From Proteobacteria bacterium UBA6920 (GTDB lineage: Bacteria > Pseudomonadota > Gammaproteobacteria > SG8-11): a stretch of 19,674 bases of DNA. The stretch is taken from the NCBI GenBank assembly GCA_002448875.1, contig DKAS01000122.1, forward strand, positions 13,260 through 32,933. Direction: 5' to 3'. Positions within the stretch are counted from its first letter, which is position 1; each line of letters begins with the position of its first letter. The translations under genes were made by a program, and so were the position numbers. Below the pieces are notes generated by a model. The model was not told the origin of the DNA and did no database searches. It saw only the letters and a list, made by a program, of their open reading frames with translations. Below are positions 6,469 to 14,064 of this stretch, piece by piece.

Positions 6469-8022
6469 CTATTCAGCCAGCAGTTTTTCCGCCAGTTTTC
6501 CCAGGTCCGTTGCGCCGCCGCCATCAATGGTTTTGGTCCAGGCCGCTTCTTCCTCCAGCCAGTGCAGCGGTTGCCGCAGTTGCTGCTCCAGCACCTCAGG
6601 TCCGGCCTCCGATACCCGTTGTCTGTCCGCCAGTCTGGCCTCGACCCTGGCGCGCAGGGTAGCGGTATCCGTAGTGACGTGCAGCAGAATAAATCGCGCC
6701 TGACGGCGTTGCGCCAGGCGCTGGAATTCCTGGCGCCGCTGCGGATCGAGGAAAGTGGCATCGATGATGACATGCTGACCCCAGGCCAGCAGATCATCGC
6801 CCAGGCTCAGCAGGCGCCGATAGACGGCAGCGGTGCGGTCGCGGCTGTACAGTCCTTCACCATAGCGCGAGCCGGAGTCCGCGTGCAGCTCAAGACCGGC
6901 CAGGCGCTTGCGTTCCGCGTCGGAACGCAGGTGCAGCGCCCGCAGACGCCAGGCCAGCTGTTCGGCGATCGTGGTTTTGCCCGCACCGGAATAGCCAACG
7001 GTCAGCAGCAGCATCGGTGTCGTCGGGCGCAGCTGGCGGCTGGCCAGATGCAGATAGTCGAGGAACTGCTGATACAGCCGCCGGTAATCGGCGGCTGCCG
7101 GCGGCTGCTGTCCAGCCTGGATCATCGCCACCTTGGCGCGCACCATGGCGCGGTAGACGAGATAGTAGGGGAGCAGCTTGACCCCGGGGTAATCGCCGCT
7201 GCGCAGCAGGTAAGCATTGAGGAAACGATAGGCGGATTCCACCATGCCGCGTTCTTCCAGATCCATGATCAGGAAGGCGATGTCGCTGATGACGTCGATC
7301 CAGCGCAAATGCGCATTGAATTCGATACAGTCGAACAGGGTGATTCTGTTCTGCCACATAATCATATTGGCCAGGTGCATATCGCCATGGCATTCGCGCA
7401 CCCGTCCCGCCTGCTTGCGACTGGCGAAATCCGTCTGTAGCCGCTGGCCCGTGGCGTCGGTCCAGGACCGCAACACCGCCAGCTCAGGTGGCGCCGCGGC
7501 GCCGGTCAACAGGCCGGCGATCTGACTGAAATTTTCCAGCGCCGCGCCGGAGACGGCAGCATAGTCGCCGAAATCGTCACTCGTTCCGGCCTCCGCGGCG
7601 GCCGCGTGGAAGGCGCAGAGGTAGGCGGCGAAGGCATCGATGTGGGCCGGCGTCAAGCGGTGGTCGGTCAGATAGCGGTCCAGGCGCAAGGCCGGATCGA
7701 ACTGGTGCATGCGTACTGCGTATTCAACGATCGGCGCCTCCTCGCCGGTCAGCACCCGCCCCGGGGCGGCAATGCCGACCACCGCCAGGTAGATATCCGG
7801 GGCCGAGCGCCGGTTGAGGCGCAGTTCCTCCTCACAACAGCGTCGGCGCTGTGCGAGGGTGGAAAAATCCAGAAAGCCCAGATTCACCGGTTTCTTGACT
7901 TTGTAGGCGTAGTCGCCGGTCAGGATTACCCAGGAGATGTGGGTTTCCACAAGCTCGATACGGCTCACCCCATGGGGGTAGGCGCCGGGCTGCAACAGGG
8001 ATTGGATCAGTGGGGGGTGCAT
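6469..8022 (-). CDS. Fused aminoglycoside-phosphotransferase-like and P-loop kinase protein
   Basis: 517 residues, a known two-domain architecture (COG2187-like plus COG0645-like, from memory). The N-terminal half has the protein-kinase-like fold of aminoglycoside phosphotransferases: VKKPVNLGFLDFS near residue 42, the catalytic loop CHGDMHLANM with Asp214, and the metal-binding DCIEFN at 231-236. The C-terminal part has a Walker A, GYSGAGKT (343-350), and resembles small-molecule kinases. The substrate is unknown; the APH label does not mean drug resistance. Start 8022 gives the natural N-terminus but has no clear Shine-Dalgarno. TATACT on the minus strand (8037-8032) would place the transcript start about 3 nt before the codon, though without a good -35. 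It is divergent from the small gene at 8149. Confidence 0.88.
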   Translation of the reverse strand: MHPPLIQSLLQPGAYPHGVSRIELVETHISWVILTGDYAYKVKKPVNLGFLDFSTLAQRRRCCEEELRLNRRSAPDIYLAVVGIAAPGRVLTGEEAPIVEYAVRMHQFDPALRLDRYLTDHRLTPAHIDAFAAYLCAFHAAAAEAGTSDDFGDYAAVSGAALENFSQIAGLLTGAAAPPELAVLRSWTDATGQRLQTDFASRKQAGRVRECHGDMHLANMIMWQNRITLFDCIEFNAHLRWIDVISDIAFLIMDLEERGMVESAYRFLNAYLLRSGDYPGVKLLPYYLVYRAMVRAKVAMIQAGQQPPAAADYRRLYQQFLDYLHLASRQLRPTTPMLLLTVGYSGAGKTTIAEQLAWRLRALHLRSDAERKRLAGLELHADSGSRYGEGLYSRDRTAAVYRRLLSLGDDLLAWGQHVIIDATFLDPQRRQEFQRLAQRRQARFILLHVTTDTATLRARVEARLADRQRVSEAGPEVLEQQLRQPLHWLEEEAAWTKTIDGGGATDLGKLAEKLLAE

Positions 8023-8148
8023 GCTTTTAGTAGTATAGCGCGCATGCGCCGGGTCAGCGCGGCGCAGTGGGATTTTTCACCGGAAACGGCTAAACTGGCC
8101 GGCAATATACAGCGCACTATCGAGGCTGCCGCGGGTGTGTCACCGGCC

Positions 8149-8643
8149 ATGAGTGAAATTTATAATATCGACAAATTAATGGTGGAAGCCCGCCGCCTTG
8201 CCTCGGAATATCGCAAGGCAACCGGCAAGTCACTGAGCATCAGCGGGGAGATCGCCCGCCACGACGTGGCGCGCCTGCTGGATCTGGAGCTGGTGGCAGA
8301 AAACGCTGGCGGCTATGACGCCGTCGGGCGCGGCGAACGCGCCGGCCGCCGGGTGCAGATCAAGGGGCGTGCTATTTTCGACGAGGGCAAGTCCGGGCAG
8401 CGCATCGGCCAGGTGAAGGTCGAGCAGGACTGGGACAGCGTCATGCTGCTGCTGATGGACGAAAAATACGAACCGTTGGAAATTTACGAGGCCATGCGCG
8501 AGGACATCCTGCAGGCCCTGGCCGGCAGTGAATCGCGACGCAGCAATCGCGGTGCCATGTCGGTAGCCAAGTTCAAGATTATTGGCCGCATGGTTTGGAA
8601 CAGCAGTGAAGGCCGGGTCGACGACCACGGGGGCGGTTCGTGA
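8149..8643 (+). CDS. Small protein of unknown function, possible PD-(D/E)xK-like fold
   Basis: 164 residues from ATG 8149 (MSEIYNIDKLMVEARRL). An in-frame ATG at 8044 would add 35 residues of less protein-like sequence, so 8149 is preferred although its ribosome site is weak. Visible pattern: a helix with Glu34 (GEIARHDVARLL), then Asp57 (GGYDAVG), then Gln70-Ile-Lys72 (VQIKG) in a predicted strand. The E...D...QxK layout is that of PD-(D/E)xK-like folds, including variants where Gln replaces the acidic residue. I do not know a named family and make no activity claim. The gene ends 49 bp before the helicase start on the same strand, so the two may be co-transcribed, suggesting a DNA-related role by context only. 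Confidence 0.75.
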   Translation: MSEIYNIDKLMVEARRLASEYRKATGKSLSISGEIARHDVARLLDLELVAENAGGYDAVGRGERAGRRVQIKGRAIFDEGKSGQRIGQVKVEQDWDSVMLLLMDEKYEPLEIYEAMREDILQALAGSESRRSNRGAMSVAKFKIIGRMVWNSSEGRVDDHGGGS

Positions 8644-8692
8644 CGGCGCCGGCGGCGCGTCGCCTGCCCCGGCGCTAGAGGGGCGTGCCGCC

Positions 8693-10642
8693 GTGTACAC
8701 GTCCGCGCAAGTCTTTGCTCCCGACGGCCTGCTGGCCGCCAGCATAGACGGCTATGATTTTCGACCGCAACAGCAGGCCATGGCGGCGGCGGTGGATGCC
8801 GCCATCAGTCAGGGGCAGACTCTGGTGGCCGAGGCGGGCACCGGCACCGGCAAGACCTACGCTTATCTGGTGCCGGCGATATTGTCCGGCCGCAAGGTGA
8901 TCGTCTCCACTGGCAGCCGCAATCTGCAGGATCAGTTGTTTTTCAAGGACGTGCCTTTCATTCGCACCACCCTGGGCCTGCCGGCGCGCATCGTGCTGCT
9001 CAAGGGGCGGGCCAATTACCTGTGCCGCTATCGCCTGCAGCACAATCTCATCCACAAGCGCCTGCGCCAGCCACGCGATCTGCATACCCTGGAGGTGATA
9101 CGCCACTGGGCGGGCAAGACTCGCTACGGCGACATTGCCGAGTTGCCGGATGTGGCCGAGGATTCGCCGGTGTGGCCGCATGTCACCTCCACTGCTGACA
9201 ACTGCCTGGGCGGCGACTGTCCGGATTATAACGAATGCTACCTGATGCGCGCGCGTCGCGCCGCGCAGGCGGCCGATATCGTCATCGTCAACCACCACCT
9301 GTTTCTGGCCGATCGCGCCCTCAAGGACGAGGGCTTCGGCGATCTGTTGCCGGGCACCGATATCGTTATTTTCGATGAGGCGCATCAACTGCCGGAGACC
9401 GCCCTGAATTTCTTCGGCGTGGCGGTCAGCAGCCGGCAGATCAGGTTGCTGGCGCGCGACAGCGTCGACGCCCTGGAACGGGAAGGCCTGGCGGTGGCCG
9501 ATGCCCAGGCCGTGGAGCAGCGGCTGGAGAGTCTGTTGACGCGCATGCGCGGCGATCTGGGGCCAGGGGAAAAGCGTCTGGCCTGGTCGGAACTGCCGTC
9601 GGCCGACGCGTTTCCCAGCCAGCTGGCGGCGCTGGCTGACCTGGTGCGCGAGCTGGGAGCCGTGCTGCGGGTGGCGGTGGAACAGAACAAGGCGGTGGAA
9701 CGCTGCCTGGCGCGCAGCGAAGACCTGGCGCGGCGCCTTGCCGAATTTGGCCTGGATCCACCCGCCGAACGCATACCCTGGCTGGATCTGCATGCCGGTA
9801 ATTTCTCCCTGCACAGCACGCCGCTGAGCGTGGCCCCGGATTTTCAGCGCATGGCCGGTGAGGGGCGCAAGAGCTGGATTTTCACTTCCGCCACCCTGTC
9901 GGCGGCCGGCAGTTTCGCCCATTTCGTCGATGCCCTGGGCTTGCAGGAGCCTTTGACCCAGCGCTGGGAAAGCCCGTTTGATTTTCAACGCCAGGCACTG
10001 CTGTACTTGCCCGCCGCCATGCCCTTGCCGCAGGACGCGGCCTTTACCCGTGCGCTGGTGGACGCCGCTTTGCCCGTGTTGCGCGCCAGTCGCGGCCGCG
10101 CCTTTATGCTGTTTACCAGCTATCGCGCCATGCATGAGGCGCATGCCATATTGCGGGAACAGGCGGAATTCAACCTGCTGGTGCAAGGGCAGGCCGGCAA
10201 AATGGAATTGCTGCAGCGGTTCCGGCAGCGGGATGGCAGCGTTTTACTCGCCACCGCCAGTTTCTGGGAAGGGGTGGATGTGCGTGGCCAGGATTTATCC
10301 TGCGTGATCATCGACAAACTGCCCTTTGCTTCACCCAGCGACCCGGTTACCCGCGGCCGCTTGCAGGAGATGACCCGCCGCGGGGAAAATCCCTTCTGGC
10401 AGCTGCAGGTACCGCAGGCCATCATCATGCTCAAACAAGGGGTGGGCCGTCTGATCCGTGACCGCAGCGATTGCGGGGTGCTGATGATCGGTGATCCGCG
10501 CCTGCTGGGTAAAACCTACGGCCGCAAATTTCTCGGCAGTCTGCCGCCGCTGCCCCTAAGCCGCGATCTGGCGGACGTGCAGCGTTTTTTTCACGAGCAT
10601 GACGCCACATTGACCACGCCTGACGACAGCCGCAAGCCATGA
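8693..10642 (+). CDS. yoaA: YoaA/DinG-family ATP-dependent DNA helicase (XPD-like, Fe-S)
   Basis: 649 residues from GTG 8693, chosen because AGAGGGG lies about 8 nt upstream and because the N-terminus then aligns with E. coli YoaA (FAPDGLLAASIDGYDFRPQ). A TTG at 8582 would overlap the preceding gene. Superfamily 2 motifs: Walker A AGTGTGKT (48-55), DEAH (228-231) and the C-terminal QGVGRLIRDRSDCG motif VI. Four cysteines (111, 171, 176, 182) in NYLC, NCLGGDC and NEC are spaced as in the XPD-type 4Fe-4S cluster. YoaA-type helicases unwind DNA 5' to 3' and act in replication-associated repair. The stop codon overlaps the tsaB start (ATGA), an arrangement implying translational coupling. DinG is the nearest alternative, but the length and the N-terminus fit YoaA better. 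Confidence 0.93.
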   Translation: MYTSAQVFAPDGLLAASIDGYDFRPQQQAMAAAVDAAISQGQTLVAEAGTGTGKTYAYLVPAILSGRKVIVSTGSRNLQDQLFFKDVPFIRTTLGLPARIVLLKGRANYLCRYRLQHNLIHKRLRQPRDLHTLEVIRHWAGKTRYGDIAELPDVAEDSPVWPHVTSTADNCLGGDCPDYNECYLMRARRAAQAADIVIVNHHLFLADRALKDEGFGDLLPGTDIVIFDEAHQLPETALNFFGVAVSSRQIRLLARDSVDALEREGLAVADAQAVEQRLESLLTRMRGDLGPGEKRLAWSELPSADAFPSQLAALADLVRELGAVLRVAVEQNKAVERCLARSEDLARRLAEFGLDPPAERIPWLDLHAGNFSLHSTPLSVAPDFQRMAGEGRKSWIFTSATLSAAGSFAHFVDALGLQEPLTQRWESPFDFQRQALLYLPAAMPLPQDAAFTRALVDAALPVLRASRGRAFMLFTSYRAMHEAHAILREQAEFNLLVQGQAGKMELLQRFRQRDGSVLLATASFWEGVDVRGQDLSCVIIDKLPFASPSDPVTRGRLQEMTRRGENPFWQLQVPQAIIMLKQGVGRLIRDRSDCGVLMIGDPRLLGKTYGRKFLGSLPPLPLSRDLADVQRFFHEHDATLTTPDDSRKP

Positions 10643-11337
10643 AGTTTCTCGCCCTGGACACCTGTACCGAAGCCTGCTCCGCCGCCCTCGTCATCGATGA
10701 TGAGGTGGTGGGCGAATTGCAGGTAGTGGGTAACCGGCACTCGCAGGTGATTCTCGACATGGTGTCGCGCCTGCTGGCCGCGGCGCAGCTGTCCCTGCGG
10801 CAACTGCACGCGGTTGGTTTCACGCGCGGTCCGGGGTCGTTTACCGGGGTGCGCATCGGCACCGGTGTCGTGCAGGGGCTGGCCTATGCCGCTGACTTGC
10901 CGGTGCTGCCCGTGTCGTCACTGGCGCTGCTGGCCCAGGGCGTCGACGAGCTGCGCGCCGGCGAACATATCCTGCCGCTGCTGGATGCCCGCATGGGGGA
11001 AGTTTACTGGTCGCTGTATGCGGCGGATGCCAGCGGTACCCTGCAGGCCGCCCAGCCGGAGCGCTTGTCGCCGCTGGCGGCGCTGATCAGTACGGCACCG
11101 ACGTCCTGCCGGGTACGCGGCCCCGGTCTGCAAACCTATCGCCAGGACCTGGCGGCGCAATTGCCGGCCGGCGTTTGCTTGGAGGCCCAGGCGGCCTATC
11201 CCGACGCCCGTCACATGGCACCCCTGCTGGCCGCCGCCTGGGCCGGCGGGGCCGCGGTGGCGCCAGGGGAGGTTTTGCCTCTGTACCTGCGCAATGACGT
11301 GGCCTGGCCCAAAGCCAGGCCGGTGCCGACCCCGTGA
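10639..11337 (+). CDS. tsaB: TsaB, tRNA t6A-modification scaffold subunit
   Basis: 232 residues, the usual size for TsaB (YeaZ). It opens MKFLALDTCTEACSAAL and carries the family signature RGPGSFTGVRIG at 63-74 followed by GLAYA. TsaB is an ASKHA-fold protein lacking catalytic activity of its own. It pairs with TsaD, with TsaE and TsaC contributing, to install threonylcarbamoyl on A37 of ANN-decoding tRNAs in the cytosol. The start overlaps the helicase stop by four bases, so its translation is probably coupled to that gene. TsaB next to a YoaA-type helicase is a familiar gammaproteobacterial arrangement. Confidence 0.95.
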   Translation: MKFLALDTCTEACSAALVIDDEVVGELQVVGNRHSQVILDMVSRLLAAAQLSLRQLHAVGFTRGPGSFTGVRIGTGVVQGLAYAADLPVLPVSSLALLAQGVDELRAGEHILPLLDARMGEVYWSLYAADASGTLQAAQPERLSPLAALISTAPTSCRVRGPGLQTYRQDLAAQLPAGVCLEAQAAYPDARHMAPLLAAAWAGGAAVAPGEVLPLYLRNDVAWPKARPVPTP

Positions 11338-11392
11338 TCGCCCGGTTCAGGGCCTCCCGGAAAGCCCGCGGGTGGCGTCATTTCCCTGGCAT

Positions 11393-11401
11393 TGCTATAT
11401 T
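11393..11401 (+). promoter_or_regulatory. Extended -10 promoter for the pentapeptide-repeat lipoprotein
   Basis: TGCTATATT is a TGn-extended -10 with 5 of 6 matches to TATAAT, 30 bp before the start codon at 11431. No good -35 is visible, which extended -10 promoters tolerate. The predicted start is near 11408. Confidence 0.4.
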
Positions 11402-11430
11402 AATACGGGCCTAAACAGAGTCTTGACCCG

Positions 11431-12702
11431 TTGAAACCTTATAAAACATCAGTAATAAACCGGATTCGTTGTCGGCCAGGTTACTTATTATTCCCGTTCG
11501 TACTGCTGACGGTGCTGCTGAGCGCCTGCGCCGAGCCGGTCGCCCGACCCAATACTTACAGTAAAACCAAGCTCGATGTGCAGCAGAAGGTGGCCAGTGG
11601 CGGCGGCGGCGTGGTGCCCAATCTGGTGGCCTGGGAACTGTCGGATACCGATCTCACCGGCATCGATTTCAACGCCGCCGATCTGCGCCGCTGCAATCTG
11701 CGTTATTCCAATCTGAGCAGCAGCAATTTATCAGGGGTGAATCTCAGCGAGGCGGATTTGCGCAACGTGAATCTGCGCAACGCCGATCTGTCGGGCGCCA
11801 TCCTCACCGGCGCCAAGTTGAAGAACGCCGATCTCAGCGGCGCGATACTGGTCGGGGCGGTGCTGCAGGACGTCAACCTGGAGGACGCGATGCTGGTCGG
11901 CGCCAACCTGGTGAAAGCCGATCTGTCCGGCAGCAAGCTGTACAAAGCGAAAATGGCGAATGCCCTGCTCAGTCGCGCGCACCTGCAGAAGGTGGATCTG
12001 GAAGCTGCGGATCTTGCCGGCGCGCAATTCAGCAATACTGAGCTGGACGATGTCGACCTCAGTCGCGCCGACCTGCGCGGTGCGGACCTGACCGGGGCCC
12101 GGCTGCAGGATGTGAAGCTCAATCATGCCGATCTGCGCCTGGCCAACTTGAGCTATGCCAATCTGCTGCGGGTGGATCTGCGCGAAGCCGATGCCAGTCT
12201 GGCGGACCTGAGCATGGCGCACCTGGAAGACGTGAATCTGACCGAAGCCGGTCTGTACCGCGCCGATCTGACGGAAATTACCGCGCTGCGCTCCAAATGG
12301 GACAACACCAATATGAATCAAACGCGGTTGAAAAAGGCGGTGTTTCGCAACTGCTCCATCGCCGACAGTGATCTCAAGGATGCCAATCTGTATCAGGCGT
12401 CCATATTCAGCACGGTCATGCAGTGGGTAAGGTTGAGCGGCAGCAACCTTATCGGCGCGGATATTACCTCCGTCGATCTCAGCAAGGCCGAGATGAGCGG
12501 AGTCGATCTGCGCCGCACTCAGCTGGATGGCACCAAGTTCACCATGGCCGATCTGCGCAATGCCGATTTTACCGGCGCTGATCTGCGTAACGTCGATTTC
12601 AGCGGCGCCGATCTGGAAGGTGCGCGCCTGCGGGGGGCCCGCAATGTGGATCAGGTCAAGGGATTGGACAAGGCCAAGAACCGGGATCGGGCGGATTTCT
12701 AG
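11431..12702 (+). CDS. Pentapeptide-repeat lipoprotein
   Basis: 423 residues starting with TTG at 11431, the only start that keeps the whole signal peptide. Residues 11-32 are a basic n-region and hydrophobic core ending in the lipobox LSAC, so Cys33 should be lipidated. Ala follows, which favours outer-membrane sorting. From about residue 65 to 408 the protein is nearly continuous A(D/N)LxX pentapeptides (for example ADLSGAILTGAKLKNADL), which fold as a right-handed quadrilateral beta-helix; about 17 coils are expected. A less regular stretch lies around residues 290-330 (ITALRSKWDNTN). The function is unknown: cytosolic members mimic DNA and protect gyrase, but this one faces the periplasm, so that role is unlikely. 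Some uncertainty remains about the TTG start because its ribosome site is weak. Confidence 0.85.
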   Translation: MKPYKTSVINRIRCRPGYLLFPFVLLTVLLSACAEPVARPNTYSKTKLDVQQKVASGGGGVVPNLVAWELSDTDLTGIDFNAADLRRCNLRYSNLSSSNLSGVNLSEADLRNVNLRNADLSGAILTGAKLKNADLSGAILVGAVLQDVNLEDAMLVGANLVKADLSGSKLYKAKMANALLSRAHLQKVDLEAADLAGAQFSNTELDDVDLSRADLRGADLTGARLQDVKLNHADLRLANLSYANLLRVDLREADASLADLSMAHLEDVNLTEAGLYRADLTEITALRSKWDNTNMNQTRLKKAVFRNCSIADSDLKDANLYQASIFSTVMQWVRLSGSNLIGADITSVDLSKAEMSGVDLRRTQLDGTKFTMADLRNADFTGADLRNVDFSGADLEGARLRGARNVDQVKGLDKAKNRDRADF

Positions 12703-12738
12703 GGCGAACGGCGCAGGCCGGATCAGGTGTTGTGCTAC

Positions 12739-12767
12739 CTGGAAGTGGTGGTCCTGCGCGTTATAAT
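12739..12767 (+). promoter_or_regulatory. Promoter for the 90-residue protein
   Basis: A perfect TATAAT (12762-12767) with CTGGAA (12739-12744) 17 bp upstream as a weak -35. Predicted start near 12774, giving a leader of about 30 nt. Confidence 0.5.
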
Positions 12768-12802
12768 GCCATCAGCATAAGGGAAGGGAGGGGCGCCGTC
12801 CG

Positions 12803-13075
12803 GTGTCCTTGATAACGAGAAATCACCGCAACTTCGGGCCGGCGTTCGCCGCCGGTCCTGCTCTCCTGGCGGACGCCGGCAGCGGCCGTGGTTGCACCGT
12901 TTTACCCACGCAGTCCAGCGCCGCTCCGTTCACTGACGCCGGCCCGGGGCAGGTGCAAACGATTCCCGCCATCACTCCCCGCGCGCGCCAGGCGCTTGCC
13001 GCCTACGACGAACAGCAACAGGGATTGCTGCGGGAACAGTACCACCGCCTGCTGGGAATCGATGTTACGGTGTGA
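12803..13075 (+). CDS. Small protein of unknown function (90 residues)
   Basis: Starts with GTG 12803; a strong purine-rich ribosome site, AAGGGAGGGG, lies about 9 nt upstream and a TATAAT promoter lies before that. The first 55 residues are low in order and rich in Ala, Gly and Pro. The last 35 (ITPRARQALAAYDEQQQGLL, then LLGIDVTV) form a likely helix plus a short tail. This C-terminal pattern (an Ala-Tyr helix ending in LLGID) resembles short uncharacterised gammaproteobacterial proteins I recall, but I cannot name a family. No signal peptide or membrane segment is seen. Promoter, ribosome site and C-terminal pattern together make it more likely real than not. Confidence 0.6.
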   Translation: MSLITRNHRNFGPAFAAGPALLADAGSGRGCTVLPTQSSAAPFTDAGPGQVQTIPAITPRARQALAAYDEQQQGLLREQYHRLLGIDVTV

Positions 13076-13101
13076 TGCCGGGTCGAGAGCGGGATGAGAA
13101 T

Positions 13102-13129
13102 CCGGCGCGCCGTCAGCGCGACGCGCCGG
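13102..13129. other. GC-rich hairpin between convergent genes
   Basis: CCGGCGCG (13102-13109) and CGCGCCGG (13122-13129) form an 8-bp stem with a 12-nt loop, between the 90-residue gene's stop and the outer-membrane gene's stop. There is no T-tract on either strand, so at most it is a bidirectional hairpin that slows polymerase or protects 3' ends. Confidence 0.45.
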
Positions 13130-13135
13130 TCACGC

Positions 13136-13939
13136 TTAGAAACGGAAGCCCATTTTCAGACTGTAGGATGTGCTGTCCCCGGTCTTGTCGCCGTCCAGGC
13201 AGAAATTCAGCAAGCCCAGGTTCAAATTCACGCCGACGAAAACCTTGCTGACCTGGTCGCTGGCTTCCTTCAGATTCATGCTGAAGGGGGTACCAGCGAT
13301 GGTCATCGATAGCGGCTGGCTGTATTTGCCGCTGTACTGCACCATGCCTGCGCCGGCGTAGGGTGTGAACATCAGAATGCCCTTGGAAACCGACAGGTCC
13401 AGACCCTGGGTGGAAAACGTGAAATCCTTGATGCCGCTCAATTGCGAGAACGAAGCACGCACCGCCAGGGCGGGGCTGGCGATGCCGCCGGACAGCAGGG
13501 CATAACGCAGTTCGCCGCCGTAGAGCTTGATGTTGCTGTGGGAGGCGCCCAGGTAAAATGCGCCCACGTCGATGTCGAAGGGCAGGCCTTTCTGCGCCAT
13601 CAATTTGATAGTCGGCAGGGTGGAAACGGCATTGCCGCCGTCAACGATCTGATCCCAGTCCTTGGCGTTAGCCATTTGCGTGCCGGTGAATATCAGGCCG
13701 AGGTCCACGCCGACGATGCCCAGGGGCTCCGCCGGGGCCACCGGTTTGTAGCTCAGCGCCGAGCCCAGATCGGCCACTGCCAGATCAAAGATATCCTGGA
13801 CCAGTGCTTGCGCCTCGGCCTGCGTAGCGGCTGCAGTACCGTTCAGCAGGGAAAAATCGAAATCACCGCTGGCGGCGTTGGCGCCGTTTGCGACCAGTCC
13901 CAAGAGAGCGGCCGCCGTGTAATGGATAGTGCGTTTCAT
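13136..13939 (-). CDS. Putative outer-membrane beta-barrel protein
   Basis: 267 residues; AGGAGA sits 6 nt before ATG 13939. The signal peptide is about residues 1-22 (MKRTIHYTAAALLGLVANGA, cleavage after Asn-Ala). The mature protein shows alternating hydrophobic/polar strands (for example FDIDVGAFYLGASHS, VFVGVNLNLGLLNF) and ends in SLKMGFRF; the terminal Phe is the usual signal for outer-membrane barrel insertion. About 10-12 strands look possible. I do not recognise a named porin; it resembles uncharacterised barrel families. A perfect CRP-type operator lies 42 bp upstream of the start codon, suggesting carbon- or cAMP-linked control. Confidence 0.75.
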   Translation of the reverse strand: MKRTIHYTAAALLGLVANGANAASGDFDFSLLNGTAAATQAEAQALVQDIFDLAVADLGSALSYKPVAPAEPLGIVGVDLGLIFTGTQMANAKDWDQIVDGGNAVSTLPTIKLMAQKGLPFDIDVGAFYLGASHSNIKLYGGELRYALLSGGIASPALAVRASFSQLSGIKDFTFSTQGLDLSVSKGILMFTPYAGAGMVQYSGKYSQPLSMTIAGTPFSMNLKEASDQVSKVFVGVNLNLGLLNFCLDGDKTGDSTSYSLKMGFRF

Positions 13940-13980
13940 GAATGTCTCCTGATCCTCGGTTGCATGGCTATTCGTTAAGC

Positions 13981-13996
13981 TGTGACGGCAGTCACA
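13981..13996. promoter_or_regulatory. Perfect CRP/Vfr-type operator upstream of the outer-membrane gene
   Basis: TGTGACGGCAGTCACA matches TGTGA-N6-TCACA at all ten conserved bases. Its centre is 49.5 bp upstream of the leftward start codon at 13939. A class II start site would fall inside the ribosome site and has no -10 there, so whether it activates or represses is unsettled. The nearest rightward gene is far away, so the outer-membrane gene is the only sensible target. Confidence 0.65.
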
Positions 13997-14064
13997 TTCC
14001 GCTCAAGCAAGAGCGGCCTGTGTAGTGTTTCGTCCAGCAAATTCAAGACTTTAATAGTTTTAGC

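Noticed and set aside
6469..8022. Reading the phosphotransferase-like gene as antibiotic resistance
   Set aside because: The fused APH-like/P-loop architecture is a widespread housekeeping family; there is no mobile context.
7606..8148. Long upstream extension of the 164-residue gene
   Set aside because: It is antisense to the phosphotransferase/P-loop kinase gene and is not protein-like until about 8149.
8582..8692. TTG start extending the helicase by 37 residues
   Set aside because: It overlaps the upstream gene's coding end and lacks a ribosome site; GTG 8693 has AGAGGGG and aligns with YoaA.
8675..10186. 503-codon minus-strand open frame
   Set aside because: It is fully antisense to the YoaA-like helicase, has no recognisable domains, and is Gln/Ala/Gly/His-rich as expected for the shadow of a GC-rich gene.
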